Assembly (NCBI RefSeq): GCF_026015295.1
Contig: NZ_JAPDUW010000001.1
Span: forward strand, 2,046,001 to 2,110,000
Length of the DNA: 64,000 nucleotides
DNA from: Segatella copri
Lineage (GTDB): Bacteria > Bacteroidota > Bacteroidia > Bacteroidales > Bacteroidaceae
Direction: 5' to 3'
The notes beneath the pieces were generated by a model, which had not been told where the DNA came from, ran no database searches, and saw only the letters and a program-made list of their open reading frames with translations. How positions within the stretch are numbered: the first letter of the stretch is position 1; every line of letters starts with the position of its first letter. The position numbers and the translations under genes were made by a program. Shown in pieces: positions 9,801-18,800 of the stretch.

Positions 9801-11188
9801 GAATGAAGAACAAGATATTTTTAGGAGTCAGTGGAGTAAAAGGAGTTAAGGCCATCGTCTTTCTCTTTCTTTGCCTGCTGATGATTCTGCCGCTCTCTTC
9901 CTGTTACAACAAAGAGAACCGCGAGGAGATTCTGAAGGTTTACAACTGGGCTGATTATATAGATGAAGACGTTCTTGCCAACTTCCCGAAATGGTATGAA
10001 CAACAGACCGGCAAGAAGATCCGGGTCATCTACCAGACCTTCGACATCAATGAGGTGATGCTTACCAAGATAGAACGAGGTCATGAAGACTACGATGTGG
10101 TATGCCCGTCAGAATATATCATCGAGCGCATGCTACGCAAAGACCTTCTCCTACCTATCGACACCGCCTTCGGCAAGACGCCCAACTATATCAGCAACGT
10201 ATCACCATACATTGTTGAGCAGATAGATGCCACCTCCAACAATGGCCGCATCGCCCACCATTATGCCGTGCCTTACATGTGGGGAACCTGTGGCATTCTA
10301 TATAATAAGGTGCACGTACCTATAAGTGATGCACAGACCTGGGGAACTTTATGGAACAGAAAATATCAGGGCAAACTCCTGATGAAGGATTCCTACCGCG
10401 ACTCCTATGGCACCGCCCTCATCTGGGCACACCGTAAAGACCTGGAAGCAGGCAAGGTGACCATACCACAGCTGATGAACGACTATTCACCCGCTGCCGT
10501 AGCCACAGTAGAGAAAGAACTGAAAGCTCTGAAGCCAAACATAGAAGGATGGGAAGCCGACTTCGGCAAGGAGACCATGACCAAAGGCAAAGCCTATCTC
10601 AATATGACCTGGAGCGGTGATGCCGTCTGGGCTATTGAAGAAGCCGGAAAAGTGGGTGTAGAACTGGGATATGAAGTACCGAAAGAAGGAAGCAATGTAT
10701 GGTTCGACGGTTGGGTAATCCCTAAATATTCCCGCAATCCGAAGGCTGCCGCCTATTTCATCAACTATCTCTGTCAGGAAGACGTGGCACTCGCCAATAT
10801 GGAGACTACAGGATATGTGAGTAGCGTGGCAGGCAAGAAGGTATTAGAAGCAATGAGCGATACAGAGGTTTATCCCCAACCTGTAAATCTGGCCTACTTC
10901 TTTGGCGAGGAAGGCAGGAATGCCCATCTCAACCCTATCATGTATCCAGACAGCAGCATAGTAGCCCGATGCGCCATGATTCATGATGCCGGCGATCATA
11001 CTCCCGAGGTATTGGATATGTGGTCGAAGGTAAAAGGCGACAATCTGGGCGGCGGCATCGTTATCTTCCTGCTGGCCGTAGTCCTTGCCCTCACGGTATT
11101 CGTTGCCATCAAGAAGTATGAACATTACAAGCACAGAAGGCTGTCGAGGAAACACCGCAGAAGACATGTGGTAAAGGTAAAAGGGTAA
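9797..11188 (+). CDS. potD: Polyamine-binding lipoprotein PotD with an extra C-terminal membrane helix
   Basis: 463 residues. An N-terminal lipoprotein signal ends at LPLSSC, so the mature protein is lipid-anchored. The body (LKVYNWADYIDEDVLANF…, YAVPYMWGTCGILYNK, MTWSGDAVWAIEEAG, WFDGWVIPKYSRNP) is a clear PotD/PotF-type periplasmic binding protein. Unusually, after the end of the normal fold there is a glycine-led hydrophobic helix (about 415-437, GGGIVIFLLAVVLALTVFVAI) followed by a strongly basic tail (KHRRLSRKHRRRH). This would anchor the C-terminus in the inner membrane. The last six codons and the sequence after the stop are a run of GGTAAAA-like repeats, so the tail may have been extended into repeat DNA. 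It is the last gene of the operon. Confidence 0.94.
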   Translation: MRMKNKIFLGVSGVKGVKAIVFLFLCLLMILPLSSCYNKENREEILKVYNWADYIDEDVLANFPKWYEQQTGKKIRVIYQTFDINEVMLTKIERGHEDYDVVCPSEYIIERMLRKDLLLPIDTAFGKTPNYISNVSPYIVEQIDATSNNGRIAHHYAVPYMWGTCGILYNKVHVPISDAQTWGTLWNRKYQGKLLMKDSYRDSYGTALIWAHRKDLEAGKVTIPQLMNDYSPAAVATVEKELKALKPNIEGWEADFGKETMTKGKAYLNMTWSGDAVWAIEEAGKVGVELGYEVPKEGSNVWFDGWVIPKYSRNPKAAAYFINYLCQEDVALANMETTGYVSSVAGKKVLEAMSDTEVYPQPVNLAYFFGEEGRNAHLNPIMYPDSSIVARCAMIHDAGDHTPEVLDMWSKVKGDNLGGGIVIFLLAVVLALTVFVAIKKYEHYKHRRLSRKHRRRHVVKVKG

Positions 11189-11311
11189 AAAGGTAAAAAA
11201 GTAAAAGGGTAAAAGAGAGGGAGAAAACCTATTTTATAGGGAAAATTGAACTTTTTTGAAGGAAAAGAGAAAAAAGTGCCGAAAAAATTTGGTAATATCA
11301 AATAAAAGCAT

Positions 11312-11320
11312 TACCTTTGC
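11312..11320 (+). promoter_or_regulatory. Promoter of the tRNA-Tyr gene
   Basis: TACCTTTGC matches TAnnTTTGC, with TTTG at 11288-11291 as the -33 element and a 20-bp spacer. It lies 27 bp before the tRNA. Confidence 0.8.
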
Positions 11321-11346
11321 ACTCGCTTTTGAGACATAAAGCTTTT

Positions 11347-11428
11347 GGGTAGTTACCAGAGTGGCCAAATGGGGCAGACTGTAAATCTGCTGGCTATGCC
11401 TTCGGTGGTTCGAATCCATCACTACCCA
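11347..11428 (+). tRNA. tRNA-Tyr (anticodon GUA)
   Basis: The acceptor arms GGGTAGT (11347-11353) and ACTACCC (11421-11427) pair, with A as discriminator. The anticodon stem gcaga/tctgc encloses the loop with GTA. The long variable arm (class II, 82 nt) is expected of bacterial tRNA-Tyr. The T-loop TTCGAAT is intact. CCA is not encoded. Confidence 0.96.
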
Positions 11429-11459
11429 CTTTTCCCAAAAAATAACTCAAAAATTTAAG

Positions 11460-11496
11460 AGTCCGACTTTCGAAAGAGAGCCGGACTTTTTTCTTT
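11460..11496 (+). terminator. Terminator after tRNA-Tyr
   Basis: The arms AGTCCG (11460-11465) and CGGACT (11482-11487), with additional pairing between cttt and aaag, are followed by a T-rich tract. Confidence 0.75.
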
Positions 11497-11531
11497 TCAT
11501 ATAAATCCTGAACAAAAGAAGAAGAGTAATA

Positions 11532-13106
11532 TCACTCTCCTTCTACCTGCGTCTTTGGCCAATTCACCAGATACAGCATTTCTGTGGCTCGTGTAAATGC
11601 AGTATAGAGCCAATGGATATAATCGGGAGTAAGCATATCATCCGTCATATAGCCCTGGTCTACATAGACATGCGACCACTGTCCACCCTGCGCTTTATGA
11701 CAGGTAACGGCATAAGCAAACTTCACTTGCAGAGCATTGAAATATGGGTCTTGCCGGATTGCCTTCATACGGTCTGCCTTCAGCGGTATGTCCTGATAAT
11801 CCTCCTCTATCTGACGGAAAAGCTGCTCTTGCTGATCATGGGTCAAAGCAGGAGCCTCACTCGTCAATGTGTCCAGTAATACCGTAGCCTCCAGTTCATA
11901 ATTGTCATAATCGGGGAATTTCAACAGAAGGGTGGCAAAATGAAAGCCGTAGAGGTCGATGCGACGACTCACCTTCATCACCTTCGCCCTATCTCCATTA
12001 GCCAGGAAAGCAGGAAGTTCGTTACTTTGAACTTCTTTACTTTGAACTTTGAACTTTGAACTCGGAACTTTATGATTAGTTAAACTATTAAATTGGCTTT
12101 CCCTTCGGCCGCCGAACGCAGTTTCTTCACTCTTCACTCTTCTTTCTTCCCTTTCCTTTATCTTCTTTCTTTCTTCCTCCATCCAATAATAATTGTTCTT
12201 CACAATCATCAGCATGTCGCCACTCTCGAGTTCCTCTTCCCTATCAAGCACCATGTTGCGGATGCCCTGGTTGAAGATGTTGGCGCGCTTGTTGCTACGA
12301 GTCACCACAATGGTATCGTCAAGTCCTACACGATGATAGCTGTCACCAAGTGCCTCGATGAGTTCTGCACCCGGCATTTCCCTGATATCCGAGAAACCGG
12401 AGAAACGGATTTTAGGCAGTTGGGTAATGTCATCGTGGGTAATCATCTGGCGGATACGGGTAGCATTAAAGAGAATACCCGACTGCTGACTCTGACGGAC
12501 TACTTCGTTCAAATCGCACTCATAAACCGACAGTCCATACCCCTGGAGCATCGCAGCAGAAAGAGCTGGTGATTCTTCCTCACCAACAGGAGGCAACTGT
12601 GCCTTATCGCCAATCAGCAAAAGCCGGTCGTTACGTCCCTGATACACAAAATGAATCAGATCATCTAGCAGACAACCGCTGCCAAAGGTGGTTCCGCCCA
12701 ATCCCAGATTGGCAATCATCGAAGCCTCATCTACCATAAAAAGCGTATCAGTATAGAGATTATCATTGAGATTGAACTGTCCATCCACTCCGGCAAACGC
12801 CTTTTCGCGATAGATGCGGCGATGAATGGTATAGGCAGGCATCCCGCTGTTCAGAGAGAAGACCTTAGCCGCCCTACCCGTAGGAGCAAGGAGCATCACC
12901 TTCTGGCGAACGGCACGGAGCGTACGGACGATAGCACCCGAGAGCGATGTCTTACCGGTACCCGCACTACCCCGGAGAATCATCACAGCATGAGGATTAC
13001 TATCCGTCATAAACTGCACGAAAACATCGAGCGCCTGAGCCTGTTCTGGGGTTGGCGGAAAGCCAAATTGCTGTAATATCTGATATTTTAACTCTTCAAT
13101 GTTCAT
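11532..13106 (-). CDS. RecD-like ATP-dependent DNA helicase/exonuclease with a repeat-derived insertion
   Basis: 524 residues. Superfamily 1B helicase motifs are present: Walker A GSAGTGKT (46-53), Walker B FMVDEASMI, motif III LLIGDKAQLPPVG, and motifs V/VI near the C-terminus (YAVTCHKAQGGQW, YTAFTRA). These define RecD2-like/UvrD_C_2 helicases, which unwind DNA 5'-3' in repair or recombination. Between motifs (about residues 311-363) there is a low-complexity stretch (EEERKKIKEREERRVKSEE…SSKFKVQSKEVQSNE) that contains an 18-base string identical to an intergenic repeat at 14540-14557. It keeps the frame, so the protein is probably still made. It is transcribed divergently from the gene at 13184 using a promoter at 13160-13168. 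Confidence 0.9.
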   Translation of the reverse strand: MNIEELKYQILQQFGFPPTPEQAQALDVFVQFMTDSNPHAVMILRGSAGTGKTSLSGAIVRTLRAVRQKVMLLAPTGRAAKVFSLNSGMPAYTIHRRIYREKAFAGVDGQFNLNDNLYTDTLFMVDEASMIANLGLGGTTFGSGCLLDDLIHFVYQGRNDRLLLIGDKAQLPPVGEEESPALSAAMLQGYGLSVYECDLNEVVRQSQQSGILFNATRIRQMITHDDITQLPKIRFSGFSDIREMPGAELIEALGDSYHRVGLDDTIVVTRSNKRANIFNQGIRNMVLDREEELESGDMLMIVKNNYYWMEEERKKIKEREERRVKSEETAFGGRRESQFNSLTNHKVPSSKFKVQSKEVQSNELPAFLANGDRAKVMKVSRRIDLYGFHFATLLLKFPDYDNYELEATVLLDTLTSEAPALTHDQQEQLFRQIEEDYQDIPLKADRMKAIRQDPYFNALQVKFAYAVTCHKAQGGQWSHVYVDQGYMTDDMLTPDYIHWLYTAFTRATEMLYLVNWPKTQVEGE

Positions 13107-13123
13107 ATTTCGAAAACTTTTAG

Positions 13124-13132
13124 TATCTTTGC
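13124..13132 (+). promoter_or_regulatory. Promoter -7 element for the gene at 13184
   Basis: TATCTTTGC, a full consensus match, 52 bp before the ATG and partly interleaved with the divergent helicase promoter. Confidence 0.65.
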
Positions 13133-13159
13133 AGAAAATTTACTGCACCTATTTGCTGT

Positions 13160-13168
13160 GCAAAAGTA
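13160..13168 (-). promoter_or_regulatory. Promoter -7 element for the RecD-like helicase gene
   Basis: On the minus strand it reads TACTTTTGC (TAnnTTTGC), 54 bp before the helicase ATG. Confidence 0.65.
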
Positions 13169-13183
13169 ATAATACTTTTTGAA

Positions 13184-13663
13184 ATGAGAAAAAGAATAAA
13201 GAATAATTATATTTTGGGAGCATGCGTCATCATCATGATGCTACTCTGTATTCTGAGTGTGAGCCAGCCCATCCGCTTCCAGAAAGCCATGGCTAGCAGA
13301 GAAGCAGAGGTGAAGGAGAAACTGATGCAGATACGTCAGGCTGAAGAGAAATACAAGGCGAAACACGGCGTATATACAGGCGATTTCCAGACACTGGTAA
13401 AAGGCAAGTTCTTACAGGAAGATGCCCAATACATTCCCTATGCCGACGGTAAGAAGTTCACACTCGCTGCCACAGTTATCGTAGGAAAAAGCGGTAAGCA
13501 GATTCCGGTGATGGAATGTGGGGCAGGTTATGAAACCTTCCTCGACGGACTCGATGAAGGTTCCATCCAGCAGAAGATAGAGGAGGCCAACTATGCCGGC
13601 AACTATCCCGGACTCAAGATAGGCGATTTAACGACAGATAATAACAACGCAGGTAATTGGTAA
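13184..13663 (+). CDS. Uncharacterised single-pass membrane protein upstream of a DUF3822 gene
   Basis: 159 residues: a basic N-terminus (MRKRIKNN), one membrane helix (about 10-29), a helical, charged segment (AMASREAEVKEKLMQIRQAEEKYKAKHG, probably a coiled coil), then a small soluble domain. The layout of a single N-terminal helix followed by a helix ending in YKAKHGVYTGDFQTL recalls type IV pilin-like proteins, but there is no prepilin cleavage motif, so I do not assign it. The next gene begins just after its stop codon (5 bp), so the two are cotranscribed. Promoter at 13124-13132. Function unknown. Confidence 0.75.
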   Translation: MRKRIKNNYILGACVIIMMLLCILSVSQPIRFQKAMASREAEVKEKLMQIRQAEEKYKAKHGVYTGDFQTLVKGKFLQEDAQYIPYADGKKFTLAATVIVGKSGKQIPVMECGAGYETFLDGLDEGSIQQKIEEANYAGNYPGLKIGDLTTDNNNAGNW

Positions 13664-13668
13664 CAGAT

Positions 13669-14478
13669 ATGCAAATAAAAGGTAACAACATTCAGCAAGC
13701 ACGCCTCACCATCCGCGTGAGCAGAAACACCCTCAGTTTTTCGGTAGTTGACCGTGAAGCTGAGCATCAGCTCATCTATGAACCTTACACAGTAAAGAGT
13801 GGTGTTTCGATGGCAGCCAACTTGCGTCAGGCTTTCAAGGAGAGTACTCTCCTGCAGCGGGGATACCAGAAGGTGCGCGTATATCTCGATTCGCCTATCC
13901 TGCTGGTTCCTATCGAAGAATTTCATGAAGAGGATATCGATGTGCTCTATCAGCATGCCTTCAACAGTCATAACAGCGATGCCATTCTCTACAGAGTACA
14001 GCCGGAACTGAATGCGGTAGCGGTATTCCCTATCAACAAGGATTTGAAGATGGTGGTAGAAGACAACTTTAAGGATGTCCGCTTCACACCTATCATGCAA
14101 CCGATGTGGCATTATCTGCATCATCGCAGTTTCACCGGCATTCACCGCAAGCTCTATGTTTATTTTCACGACAAGAAGCTGGACGTTTTCGGTTTCGAGA
14201 AGAACCGTTTCAAATTCTTCAACTCGTTCAATGCCGAGCATGCCAAGGATGCCCTCTATTTCATTCTCTATGTATGGAAGCAGTTAGGATTCAACCAGAT
14301 GCAGGATGAGTTGCATGTATCAGGCAATGTTCCGGATAAGGACTGGTTCCTCTACAACACGAAACTCTATATCAAGAAGACCTTCATTCTGAATCCTGCC
14401 GCCGAATTCAACCGTGCGCCCATCACAGAGATTAAAGGTCTGCCATTCGATTTGATGGCGCTGTACTTAAGTAAGTAA
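13669..14478 (+). CDS. DUF3822-family protein
   Basis: 269 residues from ATG 13669; a TTG at 13657 is in frame but would overlap the preceding gene. The sequence (LTIRVSRNTLSFSVVD, YEPYTVKSGVSMAANLRQAF, VRVYLDSPILLVPIEEF, YVYFHDKKLDVFGFEKNRFKFFNSF) fits DUF3822, a Bacteroidota-specific family with an actin/ASKHA-like pattern of repeated short beta strands. The function is unknown. It is placed directly before rsmD, a recurrent neighbourhood as far as I recall, and after the small membrane protein gene. The 80 bp that follow it hold TTCAA-rich repeats. Confidence 0.8.
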   Translation: MQIKGNNIQQARLTIRVSRNTLSFSVVDREAEHQLIYEPYTVKSGVSMAANLRQAFKESTLLQRGYQKVRVYLDSPILLVPIEEFHEEDIDVLYQHAFNSHNSDAILYRVQPELNAVAVFPINKDLKMVVEDNFKDVRFTPIMQPMWHYLHHRSFTGIHRKLYVYFHDKKLDVFGFEKNRFKFFNSFNAEHAKDALYFILYVWKQLGFNQMQDELHVSGNVPDKDWFLYNTKLYIKKTFILNPAAEFNRAPITEIKGLPFDLMALYLSK

Positions 14479-14521
14479 GACAAGAGTTGATAGTTAAGAA
14501 TTCAACAGAATAGCTTATCAT

Positions 14522-14557
14522 AAAGTTCAATGTTCAACATTCAAAGTTCAAAGTAAA
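14522..14557. repeat. TTCAA-rich intergenic repeat before rsmD
   Basis: Tandem-like copies of AAGTTCAA/TTCAACATTCAAAG. The last 18 bases (14540-14557, TTCAAAGTTCAAAGTAAA) recur exactly, on the opposite strand, inside the helicase gene at 12036-12053. Confidence 0.7.
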
Positions 14558-14558
14558 T

Positions 14559-15089
14559 ATGAGAATCATAACAGGACAATATAAGGGACGCCATTTCGAC
14601 ATTCCACGTTCGTTTAAGGCACGTCCGACAACAGATTTTGCAAAGGAGAACATCTTTAATGTGCTGCAGGGATATATTGATTTCGAAGATACCTCTGCCC
14701 TCGACCTTTTTGCCGGCACGGGCAGCATTTCGCTCGAACTGGTATCACGAGGCTGCAGCCGTGTAATCAGCGTAGAGGCCGACCGCGACCATGCCAACTT
14801 CATACGCCAATGTTTTCAGAAGTTGGGCGAAGACAAAGATATTCTGATTCGTGGTGATGTATTCCGTTTTCTGAAGACCTGCAAGCAGAAGTTTGACTTT
14901 ATCTTTGCTGATCCTCCATACGCTCTGAAGGAGTTGCCGCAGATTCCAGACCTCGTTCTGAATGGCGACTATCTCAACGAAGGAGGCATCTTCGTCTTTG
15001 AGCATGGCAAAGACTATGATTTCTCCGAGCATCCACGATTTCTGGAGCACAGAAGTTACGGAAGCGTAAACTTCTCAATATTCAGATAG
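14559..15089 (+). CDS. rsmD: 16S rRNA guanine-N2-methyltransferase RsmD
   Basis: 176 residues. It opens with MRIITGQYKGRHFDIP…RPTTDFAKENIFNVL, the RsmD signature, with SAM-binding motif I LDLFAGTGSISLE (about 49-61), acidic motif II VISVEAD, and the catalytic DPPY motif (ADPPYAL). RsmD methylates G966 of 16S rRNA during 30S assembly. Length is typical (about 180). It is cotranscribed with, or just follows, the DUF3822 gene, and ends at a strong hairpin. Confidence 0.95.
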   Translation: MRIITGQYKGRHFDIPRSFKARPTTDFAKENIFNVLQGYIDFEDTSALDLFAGTGSISLELVSRGCSRVISVEADRDHANFIRQCFQKLGEDKDILIRGDVFRFLKTCKQKFDFIFADPPYALKELPQIPDLVLNGDYLNEGGIFVFEHGKDYDFSEHPRFLEHRSYGSVNFSIFR

Positions 15090-15090
15090 A

Positions 15091-15134
15091 AAAAATCCCC
15101 GTTTGCACCAGACAAGATGCAAACGGGGATTTTT
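15091..15134. terminator. Bidirectional terminator between rsmD and cardiolipin synthase
   Basis: A 17-bp perfect inverted repeat (AAAAATCCCCGTTTGCA at 15091-15107 and its complement at 15118-15134) with a 10-nt loop; each strand ends in a T-run. Confidence 0.9.
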
Positions 15135-15137
15135 TCG

Positions 15138-16562
15138 TTACAACAGCGGCGAGAGTAATCTTACCGTACTCTCGAAAAGACGCTGCAGGAACGGACGTTT
15201 TACGAAATAAGATACATCATCTACCAGGATGCTCTTCGCCTCATCCCGCAGATAGACAGCCTTCACGCGCTGCGCCATCCCCTCATCAAAGAAGAACGCA
15301 TTCGCTTCGAAATTATTCTCAAAACTTCGGAAGTCGATATTCGTACTGCCTATCGTACAGAGATTATCATCACTCACCAGCAATTTACTATGATTAAAGC
15401 CTGCCGTATAGAGATAAACCTTTACGCCAGCCTCTATCGCCTCCATCACATACGAACGTGATGCCCACTCTACCAGTTTGGCATCAGCATGACGGGGCAA
15501 CATCAGACGGATATCCACACCCGCCAGAGCTGCTGTTCGCATGGCAAACAATACGGGTTCAGTTGGCAGGAAATAAGGCGTTTCCATATACACATACTTC
15601 TGGGCCTGAAGCAGGATGCGGACATAGCCCTGCATAATGTCAGGCCAAGGACTGATAGGACTGCTCGTAACTATCTGTACGAGACAATTGTTGCGGATAT
15701 GCGCACTGACCGGCGGATAATACTGGCGATTGGTAACCAATGTACGGTCTACGAAATACCAGTCTACCAGAAAGGCTCTCTGAATGGCGTAAACGCCACC
15801 GCCCTCAATACGGAGATGCGTATCGCGCCAAGCCTGTTTCTTATCACCCTTCACATAGCGCAGAGCTATATTCATGCCGCCGATAAAGCCCACCTTACCA
15901 TCTATGACACAGAGTTTGCGGTGGTTACGATAGTTTACCTTACTCGTAAAAGCCGGAAAGCGGACTGGCATGAACGAATGTATATCAATGCCTGCATCAC
16001 GCATACGTTCAAAGAATTCATTCTTCACCTTCCAGCAGCCTACATCATCATAAATCAGTCGCACTTCCACTCCCTGCTCCGCCTTATCGATCAAGGCATC
16101 AGCTATCAGATATCCCAAGGCATCGGCTTCGAAGATATAGGTATCGAGATGAATATGATGCTTTGCCTGTCCTATATTATATAATAAGGTAAGGAAGAAA
16201 TCGTAGCCATCGGTATAAATATCCACCTGATTATCTTTAAAAGGCAGCGCCCAACTCTGGTTGGCAAAGAGATTCATCAGCGGTTTATTGCTGTCTGGCA
16301 GGTGAAGATTCTCCTGCTCTACGAACTCGAGCATGGAGCGCTTGGTGAGCTGGTCCATGCTGCGGTCGCTGATAAGCCGTTCCTTGCGGGTATTCTGTCC
16401 GAAGAAGAAATAGAAGATGATACCCACAAAGGGGATGAAGAAGAAGACCAATATCCATGCCATCGTCTTGGCGGGTTGACGATTGTCCATCAAGACGGTA
16501 ATGATAGCCGGAACGGTTATCACGACATAAAGCAACAGATATATCCAGTGAAAATAAATCAT
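15138..16562 (-). CDS. cls: Cardiolipin synthase
   Basis: 474 residues: two N-terminal membrane helices (the PLDNc-type region, with YVVITVPAIITVLMDNRQPAKTMAWILVFFFIPFVGIIFYFFFG), then two phospholipase D HKD motifs, HRKLCVIDGKVGFIGG (about residue 214) and HSKLLVSDDNLCTIGSTNID (about 390). This is the usual architecture and length of bacterial ClsA. It condenses two phosphatidylglycerols to cardiolipin, or uses another donor in Bacteroidota. It ends 3 bp from the shared terminator. Its start is 69 bp after the dnaG stop, on the same strand, so it may be expressed from the dnaG promoter. Confidence 0.94.
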   Translation of the reverse strand: MIYFHWIYLLLYVVITVPAIITVLMDNRQPAKTMAWILVFFFIPFVGIIFYFFFGQNTRKERLISDRSMDQLTKRSMLEFVEQENLHLPDSNKPLMNLFANQSWALPFKDNQVDIYTDGYDFFLTLLYNIGQAKHHIHLDTYIFEADALGYLIADALIDKAEQGVEVRLIYDDVGCWKVKNEFFERMRDAGIDIHSFMPVRFPAFTSKVNYRNHRKLCVIDGKVGFIGGMNIALRYVKGDKKQAWRDTHLRIEGGGVYAIQRAFLVDWYFVDRTLVTNRQYYPPVSAHIRNNCLVQIVTSSPISPWPDIMQGYVRILLQAQKYVYMETPYFLPTEPVLFAMRTAALAGVDIRLMLPRHADAKLVEWASRSYVMEAIEAGVKVYLYTAGFNHSKLLVSDDNLCTIGSTNIDFRSFENNFEANAFFFDEGMAQRVKAVYLRDEAKSILVDDVSYFVKRPFLQRLFESTVRLLSPLL

Positions 16563-16631
16563 ATAGCATTTCTCCTTTTAAATCTCTAATACTTCTTTAC
16601 AGAGTTTCTCCCCACAGGACAGAAGTTCCGG

Positions 16632-18593
16632 TTAATTGAAGATATTGTTTGCCTGACTCGCCAGAAGCGTGTTCATCTGCTTGAGTTTCATAAACTCCTG
16701 CAGCAGTTCACGATTGGTCGGATTCTTGGCAAACTCCTGCTGAACCTCAATAATACGCTGAGCAATATAATGAGTACGGAAGCTCAAGATGTCTTTAAAG
16801 ACAAACTGACGGAGCTTATCGGCGCTCATCTTCATCTGCAGACTAGCCGTAGATACCTCCTGGTCACCTGTAGGCAAACCTGCCAACCTGCTGATTTCCG
16901 GATTCGGATGATTGGCAAAATAAGTTTCGGCGACAAAATCATCTTCTTTTTCGAGATGCTCCACAGCCTCCTGCATAATCTGATTATATAAATCATTATG
17001 AAACTTAAAGCCATCTCCACCCAAATCAAGACTGATATACTGGGCCACAGCTACCTCCACATCATTTCCGTCTACATCCTGTACCGTGATGAGTTGGTCG
17101 CCATGATGAATAATCAACTGTACCAGAAGTCCTTCTACCTCCAGGAGTTTATCCAGTGGGGTAACCGCTCTCATCACCGATTGCGCCTGCTGCGCTGCCG
17201 CTACAGTCGAATCTTTCAATCCCGCAGCACGTCGCTCTGCCTTTACCTGCTCACTCATACCGTTTCGCACAAAATTATTCAAGGCATTCACGATAATTGC
17301 CTCGTTCACGCCCAAACGGTGAGAACAGTCGGTGATATAAGAAGCGCGCGTTATCTGATTCTTGATTTTCGAGATGCTCTCTACAATCGAATTGATAGCC
17401 TGGCTTCGCTTTACAGGGTCTGTCACGCCGCGTAGCAGAATATCGGTCTTAAACTGTATGAAGTCGGTCTGATTCTCCTGAATATATCTTCTGAATTCCT
17501 CTGCCGAATGACTGCGGGCGAAACTGTCAGGGTCATTACCATCAGGGAGGAAGAGAACCTTTACGTTCATCTCTTCTTCAAGCAGCATATCGGTACCTCG
17601 CAGCGCAGCATGAATACCCGCATTATCGCCGTCATAGAGAAGAACGATGTTACTGGTAAAGCGGTGCAGCAATCTAATCTGATGCACGCTCAGCGCTGTA
17701 CCCGAGTTGGCCACTACATTTTCGATGCCACACTGATGCATCGAGATAACATCGGTGTATCCTTCCACCATAAAGACACAATCCTCCTTGGCTATCGCCT
17801 TCTTGGCCTGATAGAGTCCATAGAGTTCGCGCTCCTTATGATAGATAACGCTATCAGGCGAGTTGACATATTTCTGGCTGATGCCTTTGGTTCTGCTGTC
17901 GAGAACTCGTCCGCCAAAAGCCACCACCTTGCCGCTCACGCTGAACCAGGGGAAGATGGCTCTGCCCGAGAAACGGTCAAGAATCTTATCCTCCCCCGAC
18001 TTATTGCCGGCTTCGTCCTTATCCACCTTGAAGCAGAGTCCCGTATCAACCAGATACTTCGGATTATAGCCAGCCGCCTTAGCCGCCTCAGCAAGAGCAG
18101 TACGCTTAGGGAGCGCAAAACCCAACTGGAATTTTCTGATGATATCATCCCTGAAACCTCTTCCTCGGAAATAAGCCATACCGATAGCGATGCCATCCAC
18201 ATCATGCAAGAGAATATCCTGGAAATATTTCGCCGCCCAATCGTTGACGATAAACATGGATTCTCTTTCGCTCTCGCGCTGTTTTTCTTCGTTGGTCAGT
18301 TCCCGTTCCTGAATCTCTATTTTATATTTCTTGGCGAGCCAGCGAAGGGCATCGGGATAGGTCATCTGTTCCAGTTCCATCAGAAAGTTGATTGCATTGC
18401 CTCCCTTTCCACAGGTAAAGCAATGACAGATACCTCTTGTTGGAGATACAGAGAAAGATGGATTGGAATCGTTATGAAAAGGACACAAGCCGACATAATT
18501 GATGCCACGCTTCTTGAGCGTAACAAATTCAGATACCACCTCTTCTATCTTGGTGGCATCCATAATTTTTGCTATCGTCGGTCTGTCTATCAT
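16632..18593 (-). CDS. dnaG: DNA primase DnaG
   Basis: 653 residues. The N-terminal CHC2 zinc finger has C37, H40, C58 and C61 (CPFHNDSNPSF…CHCFTCGKGG). The RNA polymerase core includes the TOPRIM segment FMVEGYTDVISMHQCG and LLYDGDNAG. The C-terminal third would bind replicative helicase DnaB. It synthesises RNA primers at the replication fork. The promoter (18624-18632) matches the consensus well. Confidence 0.96.
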   Translation of the reverse strand: MIDRPTIAKIMDATKIEEVVSEFVTLKKRGINYVGLCPFHNDSNPSFSVSPTRGICHCFTCGKGGNAINFLMELEQMTYPDALRWLAKKYKIEIQERELTNEEKQRESERESMFIVNDWAAKYFQDILLHDVDGIAIGMAYFRGRGFRDDIIRKFQLGFALPKRTALAEAAKAAGYNPKYLVDTGLCFKVDKDEAGNKSGEDKILDRFSGRAIFPWFSVSGKVVAFGGRVLDSRTKGISQKYVNSPDSVIYHKERELYGLYQAKKAIAKEDCVFMVEGYTDVISMHQCGIENVVANSGTALSVHQIRLLHRFTSNIVLLYDGDNAGIHAALRGTDMLLEEEMNVKVLFLPDGNDPDSFARSHSAEEFRRYIQENQTDFIQFKTDILLRGVTDPVKRSQAINSIVESISKIKNQITRASYITDCSHRLGVNEAIIVNALNNFVRNGMSEQVKAERRAAGLKDSTVAAAQQAQSVMRAVTPLDKLLEVEGLLVQLIIHHGDQLITVQDVDGNDVEVAVAQYISLDLGGDGFKFHNDLYNQIMQEAVEHLEKEDDFVAETYFANHPNPEISRLAGLPTGDQEVSTASLQMKMSADKLRQFVFKDILSFRTHYIAQRIIEVQQEFAKNPTNRELLQEFMKLKQMNTLLASQANNIFN

Positions 18594-18623
18594 TATATAT
18601 ATTCTTTTTTCTGTTTTTACTAT

Positions 18624-18632
18624 GCAAAATTA
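18624..18632 (-). promoter_or_regulatory. Promoter of dnaG
   Basis: On the minus strand it reads TAATTTTGC. TTTG (complement of 18652-18655) is the -33 element, with a 19-bp spacer. Confidence 0.75.
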
Positions 18633-18737
18633 CTATTTTTCTTTGAAAACACAAAGAGAAACGGACAGAAAAGTAAAAATGAAACATATTAAAAACTAAA
18701 GTTTACATAAAAAAAGGTACATTCGGATAGTTTTGGC

Positions 18738-18746
18738 TATCTTTGC
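18738..18746 (+). promoter_or_regulatory. Promoter -7 element of the GH115 gene
   Basis: TATCTTTGC, 55 bp before the ATG at 18801; no clear -33 TTTG was found at the usual distance. Confidence 0.6.
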
Positions 18747-18800
18747 AACCGGCAAAAACACATTGCTGACAATCGGAAAATAACAACAAAATAAATAAAC

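Noticed and set aside
17508..18692. Plus-strand frame of 394 codons opposite dnaG
   Set aside because: Shadow of dnaG; no domain or promoter.
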